Of a stretch of DNA of 64,000 bases, positions 42,234 to 50,951 are shown piece after piece; the first letter of the stretch is position 1; each line of letters opens with the position of its first letter. Below the pieces are notes generated by a model. It did no database searches, had not been told where the DNA came from, and saw only the letters and a program-made list of their open reading frames with translations. Source of the DNA: Halochromatium roseum (lineage in GTDB: Bacteria; Pseudomonadota; Gammaproteobacteria; Chromatiales; Chromatiaceae); NCBI RefSeq assembly GCF_016653315.1, contig NZ_NHSH01000048.1, forward strand, positions 63,225 to 127,224, in the 5' to 3' direction. The position numbers were made by a program, and so were the translations under genes.

Positions 42234-43316
42234 ATGCAACGCAGAACCTTCCTGACGAGTGCGGGTGCCGCCACGGTCGCCTTGGGCGCTGGCGTGAGAC
42301 CTGCCACGGCCAAGGCCGAGCACAGATGGAAGATGGTCACTACCTGGCCGAAGAATTTCCCCGGCATGGGCACCGGCGCCAACAAGCTCGCGGAGCTGAT
42401 TGGTCAGATGAGCGGTGGCCGCATCGAGGTCAAGGTCTATGGTGCCGGCGAGCTGGTGCCGGCGTTTGAGATCTTCGATGCGGTCTCGCGTGGTACCGCT
42501 GAGATGGGGCATGGCGCGGCCTACTATTGGAAGGGCAAGAGCGAGGCGGCACAGTTCTTTGCCAGCGTACCCTTCGGGCTGACGGCACAGGAGATGAACG
42601 GTTGGCTCTACTACGGCGGTGGTATGGAGCTGTGGCAAGAGCTCTATGCCGGCTTTAACCTGGTGCCAGCCGCGGCGGCCAACACGGGCGTGCAGATGGG
42701 CGGTTGGTTCAATAAGGAGATCAACTCGGTGGATGATCTCAAAGGCCTGAAGATGCGCATCCCTGGGCTGGGCGGCGAGGTACTGAGGCGCGCTGGCGGC
42801 ACGCCGGTCAGTCTACCTGGCGGCGAGATCTTCACCTCGCTACAGTCCGGTAACATCGACGCGACCGAATGGGTTGGCCCCTATAACGACCTGGCCTTCG
42901 GCCTCCATAAGGCGGCCAAGTATTATTACTACCCAGGTTGGCAGGAGCCGGGCACGACACTGGAGGCGTTTATCAACAAGGAGGTCTTCGATGATTTGCC
43001 GGATGATCTGCAGGCCATCGTGCTGAATGCCTGTAAGGTTGCCAATCAGGATGTGCTAGCTGAATACACGGCACGCAATCCAACGGCGCTGCAGACGCTG
43101 CTGAGCGAGCACGGTGTCGAGCTGCGCAAGCTCCCGGACGATGTGCTATTGGAGCTGCGCAAACTCTCGAATGAGGTGGTCGCCGAGATTGCCGAGAAGG
43201 ATGCGTTCTCGCGTAAGACCTATGCGTCTTATCAGAAATTTCTCAGCAGTGCGAAAGAGTGGAGCGCGGTTTCGGAGCTGGCCTACCTAGAGGCGCGCGA
43301 TCAGCTGACAGGGTAA
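42234..43316 (+). CDS. TRAP transporter substrate-binding protein (TakP-like)
   Basis: A periplasmic DctP-family binding protein. 360 residues from ATG 42234 (MQRRTFLTSAGAATVALG), with TGAGGAG upstream. It has a twin-arginine type signal (residues about 1-26), then HRWKMVTTWPKNFPGMG, GLKMRIPGLGGEVLRRAGG and SLQSGNIDATEWVGPYND, the pattern of binding proteins for 2-oxo acids such as TakP. No DctQ or DctM membrane subunit lies next to it, so it is an orphan in this window and must use a transporter coded elsewhere. hemW follows 38 bp downstream. Confidence 0.92.
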   Translation: MQRRTFLTSAGAATVALGAGVRPATAKAEHRWKMVTTWPKNFPGMGTGANKLAELIGQMSGGRIEVKVYGAGELVPAFEIFDAVSRGTAEMGHGAAYYWKGKSEAAQFFASVPFGLTAQEMNGWLYYGGGMELWQELYAGFNLVPAAAANTGVQMGGWFNKEINSVDDLKGLKMRIPGLGGEVLRRAGGTPVSLPGGEIFTSLQSGNIDATEWVGPYNDLAFGLHKAAKYYYYPGWQEPGTTLEAFINKEVFDDLPDDLQAIVLNACKVANQDVLAEYTARNPTALQTLLSEHGVELRKLPDDVLLELRKLSNEVVAEIAEKDAFSRKTYASYQKFLSSAKEWSAVSELAYLEARDQLTG

Positions 43317-43354
43317 CGCTCTAGTGCGACGAGGTTGACCCAGCAGTCTGTCTG

Positions 43355-44632
43355 ATGAGCCGGGACTCAGGACGTGCGTTTGATGCGCCACCGCCACTGG
43401 CACTCTATGTGCATATGCCCTGGTGTGTGCGCAAATGCCCTTATTGCGACTTCAATTCGCATGCAGTTCAGGGCGAGATGCCTGAGGCCGCTTATATCGA
43501 TGCCTTGTTGAGCGACCTTGATGCTGAATGCCGACGGCTCGCGGCTGGACCAACAAGGCCGCTCAACTCGATCTTCATTGGTGGCGGCACGCCGAGTCTG
43601 TTCTCGGGGACGGCGATTCGCCGGCTGCTGGATGGCGTGAGGGAGCGGTTCGTGCTCGCTCCTGATGCCGAGATCACGCTGGAGGCGAACCCGGGCACGG
43701 TCGATGAGGCGCACTTTGCCGGTTATGCCGAGGCGGGTGTTAACCGGCTGTCGATCGGGGTGCAGTCGCTTGCGGCCGATGCGCTTGAGCGGCTCGGGCG
43801 CATCCATACGCCGGATGCCGCGCTGCGCGCAGTTGCAGCGGCGCGCGCGGCCAGGATCACCAACATTAACCTGGACCTGATGTTCGCACTGCCAGGCCAA
43901 GACTTGGCCGCTGCGCGCGATGATCTGGAGCAGTTAATCGCGCTCGAGCCCACCCACCTCTCTTATTACGAGTTGACCCTAGAGCCGAACACGGCGTTCT
44001 ATCAACAGCCGCCAACCCTGCCTGATCCGGATCTGGCGGATGCGATCCAGCAGCAGGGGTTCGAGCTGCTGGCGGCGGCGGGGTTCGAGCGTTATGAGAT
44101 ATCAGCCTTTGCGCAGCCAGGCTATCGCTGTCGCCACAATCTCAACTATTGGCGCTTCGGCGATTATCTTGGGATTGGCGCTGGGGCGCATGGAAAGTGG
44201 AGCGCCGCGTGCTTTAGGGCAGTCGAGCGTCGGACAAAGCAGCGTCAGCCGGATGCCTATCTCAAGGCCTGTCAGAATGCCTATTTAAGCGACGATTCGA
44301 GGGACGATTCGAGCGCCAATGAGCCGACCAGCCAGAATCTCGATCTGGGAGCCAAAGCTCCGACGCGCTCGGTGCGAATCCTTTCGGAGCAGGATCTGCT
44401 CGAGGAGTTTGCGTTGAATGCCTTTCGGCTGGTCGATGGCTTCACCGCTGCGGACTTCGAGCACAGCACTGGGTTGAGTGCCAGCCATCTCAAAACGGGC
44501 TTGCGCGCCGCGCAAGCGCTTGGACTGGTGTCTTGGGTCGAGGCCGGAGGCCCTAGTGCGATTCATCCAACCGCGCGCGGTCTCGCGTTCTTGAACGACC
44601 TGATAGCCTGCTTCATGGCTCAGCGGCGCTGA
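43355..44632 (+). CDS. hemW: Radical SAM protein HemW (haem chaperone, formerly oxygen-independent coproporphyrinogen oxidase-like)
   Basis: HemW binds haem and is a radical SAM protein that inserts haem into respiratory enzymes. The Cys cluster CVRKCPYC (C24, C28, C31) binds the iron-sulfur centre, and FIGGGTPSLF, VQSLAADALERLGRIHT and YELTLEPNTAF follow. The 425 residues include an extra hydrophilic stretch at about 310-340 (SDDSRDDSSANEPTSQN) built partly from an 11-bp duplication near 44290. The fourth cysteine that HemN uses is not present. Confidence 0.94.
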   Translation: MSRDSGRAFDAPPPLALYVHMPWCVRKCPYCDFNSHAVQGEMPEAAYIDALLSDLDAECRRLAAGPTRPLNSIFIGGGTPSLFSGTAIRRLLDGVRERFVLAPDAEITLEANPGTVDEAHFAGYAEAGVNRLSIGVQSLAADALERLGRIHTPDAALRAVAAARAARITNINLDLMFALPGQDLAAARDDLEQLIALEPTHLSYYELTLEPNTAFYQQPPTLPDPDLADAIQQQGFELLAAAGFERYEISAFAQPGYRCRHNLNYWRFGDYLGIGAGAHGKWSAACFRAVERRTKQRQPDAYLKACQNAYLSDDSRDDSSANEPTSQNLDLGAKAPTRSVRILSEQDLLEEFALNAFRLVDGFTAADFEHSTGLSASHLKTGLRAAQALGLVSWVEAGGPSAIHPTARGLAFLNDLIACFMAQRR

Positions 44633-44689
44633 CGGTGATGTTCTTCACCGCCGTGTGTCTATTTGCCGTCTTCTAAGAAACTGTCCATC

Positions 44690-44751
44690 AACTTCTTCCT
44701 CGATTTGAGGGCCACTGTTGGGCGATGATCGGGAAGTCGATAGTGGACAGT
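44690..44751. repeat. Imperfect inverted-repeat element in the hemW-hsp20 gap
   Basis: Ends ACTGTCCA (44690-44697) and TGGACAGT (44744-44751) are exact inverse complements, and the inner sequence is partly complementary. It may be a small element remnant or just a hairpin. Confidence 0.35.
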
Positions 44752-44823
44752 CACTCAGGCAAGTGTTCAAGAGACTCGGGCAGGGCCGAAATCGAGAGGG
44801 TCTTGCTGGAAGCTGTGCGAATG

Positions 44824-44850
44824 AAAAAGGCCGGGCTAGGGCCCGGCCTT
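44824..44850 (-). terminator. Terminator of the hsp20 transcript
   Basis: Stem AAGGCCGGGC / GCCCGGCCTT (44827-44836 / 44841-44850), loop TAGG. Read on the minus strand it ends in TTTTTC. It lies 80 bp after the hsp20 stop codon. Confidence 0.85.
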
Positions 44851-44930
44851 GGTCTCAGTCACCACTTGAGTTGACCCTGAGGGCTGACCACAGGGGGCAG
44901 CCGTGACAGGTCAGGGCGGTTACCGCGCGC

Positions 44931-45410
44931 TCAGGCGGCAGCACGCACCTCTTGTTGGCTGCTGGTGCCTTCGATATAGCGTCCATTGTCGCCGCGGATC
45001 TCGATCTTGCGCGGCTTCATGGCCTCGGGCACCTCACGCACCAGGTCGATGTGCAAAAGCCCGTTCTCGAGCCTGGCGTCGACCACCTTCACATAGTCGG
45101 CGAGCTGGAAGCGACGCTCGAAGCTACGGGTCGCAATGCCTCGATAGAGGTAGCGCCGGGCATCCTCTGCGTCGTCCTGCTGGCGCGAGCCGGTGACCGT
45201 GAGTAGGTTCTCTTTGGTCTCTAGTCCAAGATCGCTCTCGGCGAAGCCGGCGACTGCCATGGTGATGCGGTACTTGTTCTCGTCCTCAACCTCGACATTG
45301 TAGGGCGGATAGCCACCAGCCTCGGTGCGGTAAGCATTCTCGAGCGAGGGCGCCATCCGGTCGAAGCCGATCATGGAGCGGAACAAAGGTGAGAAGTCGA
45401 TGGTTGTCAT
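44931..45410 (-). CDS. Small heat-shock protein, IbpA/Hsp20 family
   Basis: A holdase chaperone that binds unfolding proteins and forms oligomers. From ATG 45410 (MTTIDFSPLFRSMIGFDRM) it is 159 residues; the alternative ATG at 45416 is too close to the GGAGG ribosome binding site. It matches the IbpA/B start (FDLSPLYRSAIGFDR) and has the alpha-crystallin core GGYPPYNVEVEDENKYRI, MAVAGFAESDL, ARLENGLLHIDL, and an IxI-like C-terminal motif (KIEIRG). A promoter-like pair lies upstream. It ends in a strong terminator. Confidence 0.95.
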   Translation of the reverse strand: MTTIDFSPLFRSMIGFDRMAPSLENAYRTEAGGYPPYNVEVEDENKYRITMAVAGFAESDLGLETKENLLTVTGSRQQDDAEDARRYLYRGIATRSFERRFQLADYVKVVDARLENGLLHIDLVREVPEAMKPRKIEIRGDNGRYIEGTSSQQEVRAAA

Positions 45411-45506
45411 CTGCATATCCTCCGAATGAGCAATATGGGTTGGTTTGGCGTTCCAGTCGGAACCACCGGTTGTTTGCAAACGCCGTGTCGGCCGCCTGCG
45501 TTATGT

Positions 45507-45535
45507 AAAGTAGCGTGGCTTTAAGCACTTTGCAA
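45507..45535 (-). promoter_or_regulatory. Predicted promoter of hsp20
   Basis: -35 TTGCAA (45530-45535, minus strand) and -10 TACTTT (45507-45512), spaced 17 bp. The -35 also reads CTTGCAA, near the sigma-32 consensus CTTGAAA. It is about 100 bp from the start codon. Control by heat is expected of the family but not shown. Confidence 0.45.
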
Positions 45536-45625
45536 GCCAACATGGAGAATTTGTAATGTTTTCCGCTTCAACGCCACCCTTTGAACCCCTGGAACCCTTG
45601 GGACAAGCATCGCCTGAGATTCAGG

Positions 45626-46315
45626 TTAGCAGCCTTGGTCGGCAGCGTCGTCCAACGGTTGGCTGAGGATGTCGCGTGACTGCTTGGCACGCTCGATGCC
45701 GCCAAGGGAGAATAGCCACACCTGTTCGATGATTGCGTTGAGCCGCTCGGCGACTGCGGGTCGGTCTGGATGCAGCCGCGTGAGGATCGGCATCGCATGG
45801 TGGTAGTACAGGATCTGCCCGATCACGCTCGCGGCACAATCAATGGTGAGTGGATCGGTGGGCGCAGTTTCAAGGAGCGCGGCGACGATCTCGTAGAGCA
45901 TGTGGGCGTCCGGCTCGAAGTGTTCGATGACGATGCGGTCGAGTGCCTCGGTTGGGCGCACCATCTCGTTGAGGTAGAGTCGGCTGAGCTGCAGCTGGCG
46001 TTCGCTGTTGCCTTCGCAGCAGAAGATCTCCTCGAATAGGGTTCGAATGTGCACGCGCAAGCGCACTTCGGGGCTGGCATCGGGTGGCAAGAAGGCGGTA
46101 CGCCGCTCGTGCAGGGTCTCGAACAGATGGCCATAGATGGCCTCGTACAATTTGCTCTTGTCACCGAAATGGTAATGCACGGCGGCCACGTTCGCGTCTG
46201 CGCGGCGGCAGATCTCGCGAATGGTGGCGGCGCGATAACCATGCTCGGCAAAGACCTCAAGGGCCGCCTGCAGCAGGCGTTCACGAGTACTGATGTTGTG
46301 CCCCTGCTCCGGCAA
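45626..46315 (-). CDS. TetR-family regulator, CerR/DUF1956 type
   Basis: 229 residues from ATG 46315 (MPEQGHNISTRERLLQAALEVF). An N-terminal helix-turn-helix (ATIREICRRADANVAAVHYHFGDKSKLYEAIYGHLFETL) is typical of the TetR fold, and the C-terminal domain resembles CerR (YbiH), which controls membrane transport genes in E. coli. The ligand is unknown. It is divergent from the PBP1A gene; three tandem 16-bp repeats lie 20-67 bp upstream of its start and may bind the regulator itself. Confidence 0.9.
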   Translation of the reverse strand: MPEQGHNISTRERLLQAALEVFAEHGYRAATIREICRRADANVAAVHYHFGDKSKLYEAIYGHLFETLHERRTAFLPPDASPEVRLRVHIRTLFEEIFCCEGNSERQLQLSRLYLNEMVRPTEALDRIVIEHFEPDAHMLYEIVAALLETAPTDPLTIDCAASVIGQILYYHHAMPILTRLHPDRPAVAERLNAIIEQVWLFSLGGIERAKQSRDILSQPLDDAADQGC

Positions 46316-46334
46316 GATGTTGCTCCTGTACTGG

Positions 46335-46382
46335 CTGCTGACCCGCCAAGTTGCTGACCCGTTAAGTTGCTGACTTGCAATT
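46335..46382. repeat. Three tandem 16-bp repeats upstream of the TetR gene
   Basis: Units 46335-46350 (GCTGCTGACCCGCCAA), 46351-46366 (GTTGCTGACCCGTTAA) and 46367-46382 (GTTGCTGACTTGCAAT) share a GYTGCTGACYYG core. Candidate operator region between divergent genes. Confidence 0.75.
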
Positions 46383-46457
46383 GTAGATCAATGCTCTTGC
46401 TGGGGCTGTCGATAGCCTTAATTGCCGACTGAGGCTTCGTGTAGACTTTCTGCGCCC

Positions 46458-46514
46458 ATCACTTAAGGCCATATCACTTAAGGCCATATCACTTAGCCCA
46501 TACCACTTAGACCG
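46458..46514. repeat. Four tandem about 15-bp repeats upstream of the PBP1A gene
   Basis: ATCACTTAAGGCCAT twice exactly (46458-46472, 46473-46487), then ATCACTTAGCCCAT (46488-46501) and ACCACTTAGACC. It lies between the TetR and PBP1A genes. It may be regulatory. Confidence 0.8.
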
Positions 46515-46580
46515 CGATCGCTGTCGTTGGCTACCCAACCTCCGCGAGTCGATTGGCCTACTTTTAGGAGGTTGAGCCGG

Positions 46581-49163
46581 TTGGAGAATGATACGCGCGC
46601 GCAAGATCAGCGGGACTCGGAGAGTCCTGGTCAGGCCTCGGGCAAGGCTTCCAGTCAAGCAGAGCAGCCGCCGGGTTCAGCGCGACGATCGGCTTCGCGT
46701 TCAAGCCGGCCGTTTGCGGGCGTCCTGGGCTGGCTGGCTCGGCTGGTAGCAGCGGGCCTGGCGATTCCGTTCGACTTGGCGCTGATTGGTACCTTTGGCG
46801 CGGCTGTGGTGCTGAGCGCGATCGAGGCTGATCTGCCACAGGTTGACGCGCTGGCCGAGGTCGAGTTTGAGGAGCCGTTGCGCATCTTTACCGCTCATGG
46901 CGCGTTAATGGCTGAATTCGGCGTCCAACGTCGGCGCGCAGTGGCGTTTGAGGAGATTCCACCCCTGCTGATCAATGCCTTCGTTTCGGTTGAGGATAGC
47001 CGCTATTTCGAGCATTCCGGAATCGATATGATCGGTCTGGCGCGCGCCGCAGTCAGCGTTGCCAAGAGCGGTGAGGCAACTCAAGGCGGAAGCACCATCA
47101 CGATGCAGGTGGCGCGAAACTTTTTCCTCAGTCCCGATAAGACGATCAAGCGCAAGTTGACTGAGATCTTGCTGGCTTGGCGGCTTGAGGCCCGGCTCAG
47201 CAAGGAAGAAATCCTCAGCCTCTACCTGAACAAGATCTTTTTCGGCCATCGCTCCTATGGCGTGGCCGCCGCGGCCGAGTTCTATTATCAGAAGACGCTC
47301 GATGAGCTGACTGTGGCCGAGATGGCCATGCTTGCCGGGCTGCCAAAGGCACCCTCGGCGAACAATCCGCTCTCCAATCCCGAGCGCGCGCTCGAGCGGC
47401 GAAACTTTATCCTCGAGCGCATGCGTGGCTTTGGCTATATCGACGATACGGATTTCTTGCTCGCGAGCACCGCGCCTCTGAGCGCTCGGCGTTATGTCCC
47501 AACCATCGAGCTCCACGCTGATTACCTGGCCGAAATGGCGCGTCAGGAGATCGTCCAGCGCTATGGCGAGGAAGACGCCTATCGGCTTGGCCTGAGGGTC
47601 TACACCACGGTCGATGAGACGCTTCAGCTCGAGGCGGATGCCGCGCTGCGCAAAGGACTCATGGCCTACAATCAGCGTCATGGCTACCACGGCCCCGAGG
47701 CCACGGTGGAGGATATCGCCGCCAAAGACGTCGACGCCCTAGATGCGATCCTTGCAGCGCGTCCTCGCGTGCCTGGCTTGCCGGTCGGGGTCGTGATCAG
47801 TGCCACTGGCTCGAGCGCCGAGGTCTATTTGGGCGATGGCGAGGTGCGCACTCTGGGGCTGGCACAGGTCAAATGGGCGCGGCGCTTCAAGACCGAGAAT
47901 TGGCGTGGTGAGGCGCCGCGTCGGGTGACTGATGCGGTTGCGGTTGGTGATGTGATTCGGCTGCGGGAGGCCAAGGCTGGCGAGTGGGTCTTGGCTCAGG
48001 TCCCTAAGGTCAGCGGGGCGTTGGTTGCGCTCGCGCCCGAGGATGGCGCTATTCGTGCCCTCTCCGGCGGCTACGCCTTCGAATGGAGCAAATTCAACCG
48101 CGCCGTGGATGCGAAGCGGCAGCCGGGCTCGACCTTTAAGCCATTCGTCTTTGCAGCCGCCCTCGGCAAGGGCTACACACCGGCCAGCCTGGTCAAGGAT
48201 GAGCGCTTCGAGATGCCATCCGCCAACGGCATCTGGCGGCCGAAGAATGCCGATGGCAAGTTCATGGGTCCGATCCGTATCCGCGTGGCGCTGTCGAAGT
48301 CGCGTAACCTCGCGATCGTGGATCTCGTCAATCGCATGAGCGTCGATTACGCGCGCGAATACATCCAGAATTTCGGCTTTGCGCTCGACAGCATGCCACC
48401 GGATCTGTCGATGGCGCTGGGCTCGGGCTCGGCGGCGCCGATCGAACTGGCGCGCGGCTTCGCCGCCTTTGCCAATGGCGGCTATCGGGTGTTGCCCTAC
48501 CTGATCGACCGTATTGAGGATGCGCAGGGGAATCTGCTGTTCGACGAGCGGCCACCGCGCGCATGTATGGACTGCTGGATCGAGACCGATGAGGAGGAGG
48601 CAACAGTGTTGCCGATCGGTGCCTCCGATGACCCGCAGGCGCCGCGGGCGATCGATCCACGGATCGCCTTCAACATGGACTCGATGCTCAAGGATGTGAT
48701 TCAGAGCGGTACTGCGACGCGCGCGAAACGCTTGCAACGTGATGATATTGCCGGCAAGACCGGGACCACCAATGAGTCGAGGGATTCCTGGTTTGCCGGT
48801 TATCAGCCAAGGCTGGTGAGCGTGGTCTGGGTTGGACGTGACGACAATAAGCCCTTGGGCCGAGGTGAGTGGGGCGGAACGGCGGCGCTTGGTATCTGGA
48901 TGGACTTTATGGAACAGGCCCTCGCGGATATTCCGGTCGCGACGATCAAGCAGCCGGAAGGCATGGTGCCGGTTCGCATCAGTCTGCGCAGCGGCGAAAA
49001 GACGCGATCAAAGAGTGGCAGCCGGATCGAGTTCATTCGGGATGAATATCAACTCATGACCTTGGGGCCAGACCCGGTAAAATACGCGGCGCCGGTGGCG
49101 AGCAGGCCGCGCAAGACGGTTCCAAAGCGCACGGCACCACGGATGCTGGATGAGCTGTTTTAA
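46581..49163 (+). CDS. mrcA: Penicillin-binding protein 1A (class A, mrcA/ponA)
   Basis: A bifunctional peptidoglycan synthase. The most likely start is TTG 46581, 9 bp after a perfect AGGAGG (46566-46571), giving 860 residues. Earlier in-frame TTGs (46527, 46572) are possible. A short Ser/Gln-rich cytoplasmic tail and one membrane segment (about 45-80) precede a glycosyltransferase domain (FVSVEDSRYFEHSGIDMIGL, QGGSTITMQVARNFFLS) and a transpeptidase with SxxK (PGSTFKPF, near residue 514), SRN (near 571) and KTGTT (near 725). Confidence 0.96.
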   Translation: MENDTRAQDQRDSESPGQASGKASSQAEQPPGSARRSASRSSRPFAGVLGWLARLVAAGLAIPFDLALIGTFGAAVVLSAIEADLPQVDALAEVEFEEPLRIFTAHGALMAEFGVQRRRAVAFEEIPPLLINAFVSVEDSRYFEHSGIDMIGLARAAVSVAKSGEATQGGSTITMQVARNFFLSPDKTIKRKLTEILLAWRLEARLSKEEILSLYLNKIFFGHRSYGVAAAAEFYYQKTLDELTVAEMAMLAGLPKAPSANNPLSNPERALERRNFILERMRGFGYIDDTDFLLASTAPLSARRYVPTIELHADYLAEMARQEIVQRYGEEDAYRLGLRVYTTVDETLQLEADAALRKGLMAYNQRHGYHGPEATVEDIAAKDVDALDAILAARPRVPGLPVGVVISATGSSAEVYLGDGEVRTLGLAQVKWARRFKTENWRGEAPRRVTDAVAVGDVIRLREAKAGEWVLAQVPKVSGALVALAPEDGAIRALSGGYAFEWSKFNRAVDAKRQPGSTFKPFVFAAALGKGYTPASLVKDERFEMPSANGIWRPKNADGKFMGPIRIRVALSKSRNLAIVDLVNRMSVDYAREYIQNFGFALDSMPPDLSMALGSGSAAPIELARGFAAFANGGYRVLPYLIDRIEDAQGNLLFDERPPRACMDCWIETDEEEATVLPIGASDDPQAPRAIDPRIAFNMDSMLKDVIQSGTATRAKRLQRDDIAGKTGTTNESRDSWFAGYQPRLVSVVWVGRDDNKPLGRGEWGGTAALGIWMDFMEQALADIPVATIKQPEGMVPVRISLRSGEKTRSKSGSRIEFIRDEYQLMTLGPDPVKYAAPVASRPRKTVPKRTAPRMLDELF

Positions 49164-49230
49164 CCAGAATCTCGCGCGATTCTCTCGCGCGATTCATGTG
49201 CCGGGCTGGCGCCGGGGCCATGCGCGTTAG
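49161..49230 (-). repeat. Dispersed intergenic repeat, copy B
   Basis: Located between the convergent PBP1A and manA genes, in reverse orientation to copy A2. It includes an internal extra duplication GAATCTCGCGCGATTC followed by TCGCGCGATTCATGTG. Confidence 0.7.
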
Positions 49231-49257
49231 TGCGAGTGCCGGAAAGGTTCGACCTGA

Positions 49258-50625
49258 TTAAGGCGCCCGCGCCGTGAACAGCACTGCGTGTTGCTCGCTG
49301 TGCAGCTCGACGGAGCAGGCGGCCGGAATCACGAAGGCTGAGCCAGGCTTTAGCCTGAGCGGCGTCTGTCCTGGACTGTGCAAGCTCAGTTGTCCATCCA
49401 TCACCAGTCCGAGACGCAGCCTGGCGCCATCGACCGCGTCGCCGTCTTTGATGATGCTGGTCCCAGTGCAATGACCGATCTGGCGGTGCTCGCCGGCGCT
49501 GAGTCTGTGCCGTTCGAGCAGGAATTCGGCCGCTGGGGTGGGATAGGTCTCTGGCTGTGCAGGTCCAGCCGGCGGCTGCATTTGGTGCACCGCGCCGGGT
49601 GCCGGATTGACGCTGAGCGTGTTTAGCAAGGCCGGCACGTCAATGTGCTTCTGCGTCAGCCCTCCGCGCAGTACGTTGTTTGAATTGGCCATCAGCTCGA
49701 TCGCGGCGCCGCGCAGGTAGGCATGCAATTCGCCGGCGGGTAGGAAAAGGGCTGCGCCGGGATGCAATGCGATGAGGTTCAGCAACAGCAAGGAAAATAG
49801 ACCACGGTCGCGGTGGCCGTTGATGGAAAACAGCCGATCGGCCTCGAGCAGCCACGCGTGGCGATCCGTGGGGTCGAACGCGATGCCAGCCCGCTCGCGT
49901 TGCAGGCGCCTGATCAGCGGCGAGAGCAGGGCGTCAATCTGCGGCTGCTCAAGCTTCATGAGCCATTGGTACAGCTGAAACAGCCCGCTGACGCTCGGCT
50001 CGAACCCTGTTTTCAAGCTGGCGAGTTCGGGGGTGGCGGCCAGCTCCGCGCTCACCTCTGCAAGCGGTCGGAAGCCGCGCAGTGCATAGAAGTCGGTCAG
50101 CGCAACCAGCAGCTCCGGTTTATGGTTGCGATCACGGTAGCTGCGGCGCGGATCGGTCAGCTGAAGTCCGATGGCGTCTTCTCGCTGATAGCCGGCGATG
50201 GCCTGCTCGCGCGTGGGATGGGCCTGGATCGACAGGGGCTCGCGCGCTGCAATGATCTTGAGTAGGAACGGCAATTGGTGGTCGAAGCGGGCGGCCGACT
50301 CGGCGCCAAGCATGGTCGTTGGAGCGGCGCGGATGAGCTCGGCGAGTGATAACCGCCAGCCGTTGAGTTGAACCGTCGAGAGTAGGTCAGGATGGGCGCC
50401 GATCCAGAGTTCGGCGAAGGGCAGCCGGCGCGGGTTGTGAAGATCCATGAGCGCTGGGATGAAGTCGGGATCACCCCAACTGTAGTGTTGAACACCGCAG
50501 TGCAGGATCAGCGGCTGTGGCGCTGCCTCGAAGGCGCTGATGGCGGCCTGAAGCTCATCCGCCGCCGGTACAGAGGGGATAAAAGCGCGGCTTCCGACCG
50601 GGCTGTTCGATGGGGCGGGACGCAT
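49258..50625 (-). CDS. manA: Mannose-6-phosphate isomerase, class I
   Basis: A zinc enzyme converting mannose-6-phosphate and fructose-6-phosphate, feeding GDP-mannose-type sugars. The 455 residues have the metal-ligand regions LSIQAHPTREQA, RNHKPELLVALTDF and LFLPAGELHAYLRGAAIELMANSNNVLRGGLTQKHID, all typical of type I. It is longer than E. coli ManA (391). The N-terminus (MRPAPSNSPVGSRAFIP) and tail are slightly extended. Confidence 0.94.
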   Translation of the reverse strand: MRPAPSNSPVGSRAFIPSVPAADELQAAISAFEAAPQPLILHCGVQHYSWGDPDFIPALMDLHNPRRLPFAELWIGAHPDLLSTVQLNGWRLSLAELIRAAPTTMLGAESAARFDHQLPFLLKIIAAREPLSIQAHPTREQAIAGYQREDAIGLQLTDPRRSYRDRNHKPELLVALTDFYALRGFRPLAEVSAELAATPELASLKTGFEPSVSGLFQLYQWLMKLEQPQIDALLSPLIRRLQRERAGIAFDPTDRHAWLLEADRLFSINGHRDRGLFSLLLLNLIALHPGAALFLPAGELHAYLRGAAIELMANSNNVLRGGLTQKHIDVPALLNTLSVNPAPGAVHQMQPPAGPAQPETYPTPAAEFLLERHRLSAGEHRQIGHCTGTSIIKDGDAVDGARLRLGLVMDGQLSLHSPGQTPLRLKPGSAFVIPAACSVELHSEQHAVLFTARAP

Positions 50626-50951
50626 CGCAACGGCACTCCAAGCGGCAGGGCTTGCCCTTTAAGATTAGGGGCCGAAGATAGCGAGTTCCAGGATGCGGTT
50701 CCAGTGCCTGATCGCCATTGATATGGCTGGTCTGATGGGTCAGGTGCTTCGCCATCCGGGGGGTGAAGTGACTGTTTTGGTCGCCTACAGAAGCGCGTGT
50801 CGCCATCTCGGCGATGCAGCGCTCGCTTAACATTCAAGGGGATGGCTTGTTGCGGAGACGATGCTTTGTCGCAAGGTTAAGCGCTTTGGTTGATGGCGTG
50901 TGATGGCGTGTGATGGCATGTGATGGCATGTGATGGCGTGGCTCGGGGGAA
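50626..50951. other. Non-coding gap between manA and the exported amidohydrolase gene
   Basis: 326 bp. No gene supported. It contains a 10-bp tandem array (50891-50940). A promoter was not recognised. Confidence 0.6.
50891..50940. repeat. Five tandem 10-bp units before the amidohydrolase gene
   Basis: TGATGGCGTG or TGATGGCATG repeated five times without interruption, ending 11 bp before the start codon at 50952. The copy number can affect leader length or spacing to the promoter. Confidence 0.95.

Noticed and set aside
44690-44751. Insertion sequence remnant in the hemW-hsp20 gap
   Set aside because: Only short inverted ends with no transposase trace and no target duplication; kept as a repeat, not an IS.
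46527-46580. Earlier TTG start for PBP1A
   Set aside because: It lies upstream of a perfect AGGAGG that is well placed for TTG 46581.
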